From contig NZ_JAYWTM010000006.1 of the NCBI RefSeq assembly GCF_036016195.1, forward strand, positions 372,001-436,000: a stretch of 64,000 nucleotides of DNA, given 5' to 3'. Of the stretch, positions 60,970-64,000 are shown one piece after another (the first letter of the stretch is position 1; each line of letters opens with the position of its first letter). A model generated the notes under the pieces. The model made no database searches, was not told the DNA's origin, and worked only from the letters and a program-made list of their open reading frames with translations. A program made the translations under genes and the position numbers. The stretch comes from Brenneria populi (lineage in GTDB: Bacteria; Pseudomonadota; Gammaproteobacteria; Enterobacterales; Enterobacteriaceae).

Positions 60970-62649
60970 ATGGAACATTCGACGGCTCAACAGCATTGGA
61001 GCTGTGGGGCATCCCTGGTTGTAAAACATCTGGAACAGCAGGGCGTGCAATATGTATTCGGTATCCCCGGAGCGAAGATCGATCGCGTTTTTGATGCGCT
61101 GGAAGACTCGCCGATTGAAATGATCCCGGTACGGCATGAAGCCAACGGCGCATTTATGGCGGCCGCTATCGGGCGTTTAACCGGCAAGGCCGGCGTGACG
61201 CTGGTGACCTCCGGGCCGGGCTGCTGCAATCTGGTCACCGGACTGGCGACGGCGACGACGGAGGGCGATCCGGTGGTGGCGATGGGCGGCGCGGTCAAAC
61301 GTGCGGAAAGCCTTAAGCTGACGCACCAAAGCCTGGATACCGTCAGCCTGTTTCAACCGGTCACCAAGTTTAGCGCGGAAGTCCGCGCATCATCCGCGAT
61401 CTCCGAAGTGCTGGCGAATGCATTCCGGGCTGCGGAGACGGGCCATCCCGGCGCCTCTTTTATCAGCCTGCCGCAGGATATCGTCAACGACCCGGTAACC
61501 AGCGCCGTGCTGGTGCGCCCAACGCTGCCGCCGATAAACGGCGCGCCTCATACGGATATCGAGAATGTCGCCCGGATGATCCAGCAGGCTAAAAATCCTA
61601 TTTTGCTGCTGGGGATGATGGCGAGCCAGCCTAAAAACGCCGAGGCGTTGCGCCGTTTGCTGCATAAAAGCCAACTGCCGGTAACCAGCACTTACCAGGC
61701 CGCGGGCGCCGTCGACCAGCAGAGTTTCGACCATTTCGCCGGGCGTGTCGGGCTGTTCAACAACCAAACGGGAGATAAGCTGCTGCAGCAGGCCGACCTG
61801 ATCATTACGGTCGGCTACAGTCCGGTGGAGTACGATCCGGTATTGTGGAACAGCGGCAAAGCGAAGCTGGTGCATATTGATGTGCTGCCGGCCAATATCG
61901 ACAGCGCCTACCTGCCGGATGTGGAGCTGGTGGGCAACATCGCCGAAACCATTGATGCGTTAACCCACGACATCCTTTCTCCTATGTCGATGTCGGCGCA
62001 AACGCAGGCTATTTTGCGCGATCGCTGCCAGCAGCGCCACGACCTGGCGCTACGCGGCATGAAGATGCGGGGATTCGCCATTCATCCGCTGCGGCTGGTC
62101 AGGGCGATGCAGGATATCGTCAACAACGACGTCACGCTGTGCGTCGATATGGGCAGTTTTCATATCTGGCTGGCGCGCTATCTGTATAGTTTCCGGGCGC
62201 GGCAGGTACTGATGACCAACGGCCAGCAAACGATGGGGGTCGCCTTACCCTGGGCGATCGCCACATCGCTGATTCACCCCGGCCAGAAGGTGATTTCGGT
62301 TTCAGGCGACGGCGGTTTTATGCAATCCAGTATGGAACTGGAAACCGCCGTGCGCCTGAAGAGCAACCTGTTGCATATTATCTGGGTGGATAACGCCTAC
62401 AATATGGTTGAAATTCAGGAACTGAAAAAATATCACCGCGCTTCCGGGGTCAAATTCGGTCCGATCGATTTTAAAGCGTATGCGGAGGCGTTCGGCGCGA
62501 CCGGATTCGCGGTGGAAGCGGAAAATGAATTGGTGCCGAAGCTGCGTCAGGCTATGGATACGCAAGGGCCGGCGGTGATCGCCATTCCGGTGGACTATTC
62601 GGATAATCAGCGTTTGATGGAGGATTTGAATATCAGCCAGCTGATATAA
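60970..62649 (+). CDS. budB: Acetolactate synthase, catabolic
   Basis: This TPP enzyme joins two pyruvates to acetolactate. The 559-residue protein has the N-terminal Pyr domain with the catalytic Glu in VRHEANGAFMAAAIGRLTGK and the C-terminal TPP motif GDGGFMQSSMELETAVRLK...WVDNAYNMV. Length and lack of a regulatory subunit gene point to the FAD-independent catabolic type. budC (acetoin reductase) does not follow. Confidence 0.95.
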   Translation: MEHSTAQQHWSCGASLVVKHLEQQGVQYVFGIPGAKIDRVFDALEDSPIEMIPVRHEANGAFMAAAIGRLTGKAGVTLVTSGPGCCNLVTGLATATTEGDPVVAMGGAVKRAESLKLTHQSLDTVSLFQPVTKFSAEVRASSAISEVLANAFRAAETGHPGASFISLPQDIVNDPVTSAVLVRPTLPPINGAPHTDIENVARMIQQAKNPILLLGMMASQPKNAEALRRLLHKSQLPVTSTYQAAGAVDQQSFDHFAGRVGLFNNQTGDKLLQQADLIITVGYSPVEYDPVLWNSGKAKLVHIDVLPANIDSAYLPDVELVGNIAETIDALTHDILSPMSMSAQTQAILRDRCQQRHDLALRGMKMRGFAIHPLRLVRAMQDIVNNDVTLCVDMGSFHIWLARYLYSFRARQVLMTNGQQTMGVALPWAIATSLIHPGQKVISVSGDGGFMQSSMELETAVRLKSNLLHIIWVDNAYNMVEIQELKKYHRASGVKFGPIDFKAYAEAFGATGFAVEAENELVPKLRQAMDTQGPAVIAIPVDYSDNQRLMEDLNISQLI

Positions 62650-62657
62650 CAAGATGC

Positions 62658-62688
62658 GCCGCTTTCGTCCGCGGCTGACGAAAGCGGC
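62658..62688 (+). terminator. budB terminator-like hairpin
   Basis: GCCGCTTTCGTC-CGCGGCT-GACGAAAGCGGC, a perfect 12-bp stem 9 bp after budB. No T-run follows. Confidence 0.7.
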
Positions 62689-62830
62689 CACCGCCTACCT
62701 TAACGATGTTTTCCTCAACGATATTTTCTTCTCTACCGTATAGATTGCCGGACTGGTACGCTGAATAAAGGCTTACGATAAACCGAATTGAAAACGGCCG
62801 GTAACATGGCGAATCGGAAGGGATGTAATC

Positions 62831-64000
62831 ATGCTGATAAAGTCTGCCAGGCGGATAATCAAGCGCGGCGCCGTTATGTGTATCGTGGCGGCGGCGACAT
62901 TGCTGGTTATTCGGATTTATGACACGCAACGCGGCCCGGCCCTGGCGCCCTGGCATACGTTTGTGCCGGATGAGCTTTCGGCGGACGAGCTCGATCGCGC
63001 CGACTGGCCGGCCTATCTGCGCGCCGAAGAGAATATTTTCCAGCAGGTCAATCGGCATGTGACCCAGGAGCTGGAGGATGATGAACAACGGCCTATCAAC
63101 CGCTATTTTTCCGGCAGCCCGGTGTATCCGGGAAAATTTCAGCATGACTGGAATCGCTCTTATGAACTGATGCCGGCGGGCGCGCCAAAAGGCGCGGTGG
63201 TGCTGCTGCATGGATTAACGGACTCCCCTTACAGCCTGCGGCATATTGCCGAGCGCTATCGCCAGCGCGGTTTCGTCGTGGTCGGCATTCGCCTGCCGGC
63301 GCACGGTACGGTGCCCGGCGCGTTGACGAGCGCGCACTGGCGGGAGTGGCTGGCGGCCACCCGGCTGGCGGTGCGCGAGGCGCAGCATCGGCTGGCGCCG
63401 GCGTTGGACAAGACGCTGCCGCTGCACATGGTGGGCTTTTCCAACGGCGGCGCGCTGGCGCTGAAGTATGCGTTGGACGCGCTGGACGATCCCGCGCTGA
63501 GGCGGCCGGATCGGCTGATACTGATCTCTCCGATGATCGGCGTGACCCTCTATGCCCGCTTTGCCGGGCTGGCGGGGCTACCGGCGATATTTCCGGCGTT
63601 CGCCAAATCGGCGTGGCTGAGTATTTTGCCGGAGTTTAATCCGTTCAAATATAATTCGTTTCCGGTTAACGGGGCGCGTCAGTCCTGGTTATTGACCCGC
63701 GAATTACAGAGACAGCTTACCCGTAAGGCGCAGCAGCATGCCTTGGCGCAATTGCCGCCGGTGCTGACTTTTCAGTCCGTCATGGACTTCACCGTGAGCA
63801 CCCAGGCGGTGGTTTCGGCGTTTTACGATCTTTTGCCGGCGAACGGCAGCCAACTGGTGCTGTTTGACGTGAATCGCACCATCAACTTCGGGCCGTTACT
63901 GCGTGATTCCGCTGATCGCGCCGTCGGCCAACTGCTGCCGCAGGCGCCGCGCCGTTATGACACCACGGTGATTGCCAACGCGGCGCCGGACAGCGCGCAT
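62831..64000 (+). CDS. Alpha/beta hydrolase, 3' end cut by window
   Basis: An open frame of 390 codons runs to the window edge from ATG 62831, with AAGGGATG upstream. It has an N-terminal hydrophobic anchor (CIVAAATLLVIRIY), the oxyanion region VVLLHGLTDSPYSLRHIA, the nucleophile elbow GFSNGGALALKYAL (GxSxG) and a later Asp in SVMDFTVS. It looks like a membrane-anchored serine hydrolase or lipase of unknown substrate. It follows the acetoin genes after a hairpin, so cotranscription is unlikely. Confidence 0.82.
   Translation, partial: MLIKSARRIIKRGAVMCIVAAATLLVIRIYDTQRGPALAPWHTFVPDELSADELDRADWPAYLRAEENIFQQVNRHVTQELEDDEQRPINRYFSGSPVYPGKFQHDWNRSYELMPAGAPKGAVVLLHGLTDSPYSLRHIAERYRQRGFVVVGIRLPAHGTVPGALTSAHWREWLAATRLAVREAQHRLAPALDKTLPLHMVGFSNGGALALKYALDALDDPALRRPDRLILISPMIGVTLYARFAGLAGLPAIFPAFAKSAWLSILPEFNPFKYNSFPVNGARQSWLLTRELQRQLTRKAQQHALAQLPPVLTFQSVMDFTVSTQAVVSAFYDLLPANGSQLVLFDVNRTINFGPLLRDSADRAVGQLLPQAPRRYDTTVIANAAPDSAH

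Overview
This is chromosomal DNA of a gamma-proteobacterium of the order Enterobacterales. The core proteins are near-collinear with Escherichia coli K-12 proteins, but gene order and accessory genes look like Pectobacteriaceae (Brenneria, Dickeya, Pectobacterium, Lonsdalea type). The genus is an inference; no 16S rRNA gene is present. Most of the window is slow-evolving core genome, with accessory genes at synteny breaks.

Layout. (1) 1-2500: 5' part of dnaG, rpsU, divergent tsaD, argR with its operator. (2) 2500-6510: mdh, then sfsB, two tandem Mu C-repressor-like genes, ispB. (3) 6700-12670: rplU-rpmA-yhbE-obgE, dacB, greA, yhbY. (4) 12800-18420: rlmE-ftsH, folP-glmM, secG. (5) 18490-28850: tRNA-Leu(GAG), initiator tRNA-Met, rimP-nusA-infB-rbfA-truB-rpsO-pnp, nlpI. 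(6) 29000-32900: deaD and cptA. (7) 33119-34038: a decayed IS903-type element. (8) 34100-42250: yhbW, a HlyD-family gene with two ABC-2 permease genes and no ATPase gene, ubiV-ubiU divergent from ubiT-yhbS, yhbQ. (9) 42350-43860: an RcnR-type metal sensor and a DmeF-type exporter, each behind a matching operator. (10) 43900-47680: deoA-deoB-deoD without deoC, with a CRP-site pair. (11) 47700-53710: a Fur-box-controlled fecI-fecR-TonB receptor-yddA cluster. (12) 53750-57880: rimI-holD, rsmC, and a divergent aldo/keto reductase/LysR pair. (13) 57989-58649: five tRNA-Leu(CAG) genes produced by a perfect 287-bp tandem duplication. (14) 58720-64000: a DUF1435 gene behind a strong Fur box, the acetoin genes budR/budA-budB, and a truncated alpha/beta hydrolase.

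How the genes work together. The core supplies translation (ribosomal proteins, IF2, RimP, RbfA, TruB, ObgE, RlmE, YhbY, tRNAs), transcription elongation and termination (NusA, GreA), RNA decay (PNPase, DeaD), membrane quality control (FtsH, NlpI, SecG), envelope synthesis (GlmM, PBP4, CptA) and quinone synthesis (IspB; the anaerobic UbiT/U/V set). Accessory modules deal with iron uptake, Ni/Co export, export of an unknown substrate, nucleoside catabolism and fermentation to acetoin.

Most notable signals: a chromosomal locus that resembles the phage Mu c/ner switch, with SfsB as the Ner-like protein, two tandem C-like repressors and a repeated 20-bp operator-like motif (4031-5510); a complete RcnR/DmeF metal circuit with two visible operators; a recent duplication of tRNA-Leu(CAG) genes with a compensatory base change between paralogues; an ATPase-less ABC-2/HlyD cluster; three copies of a dispersed repeat, one of which supplies the stop codon of yhbW.
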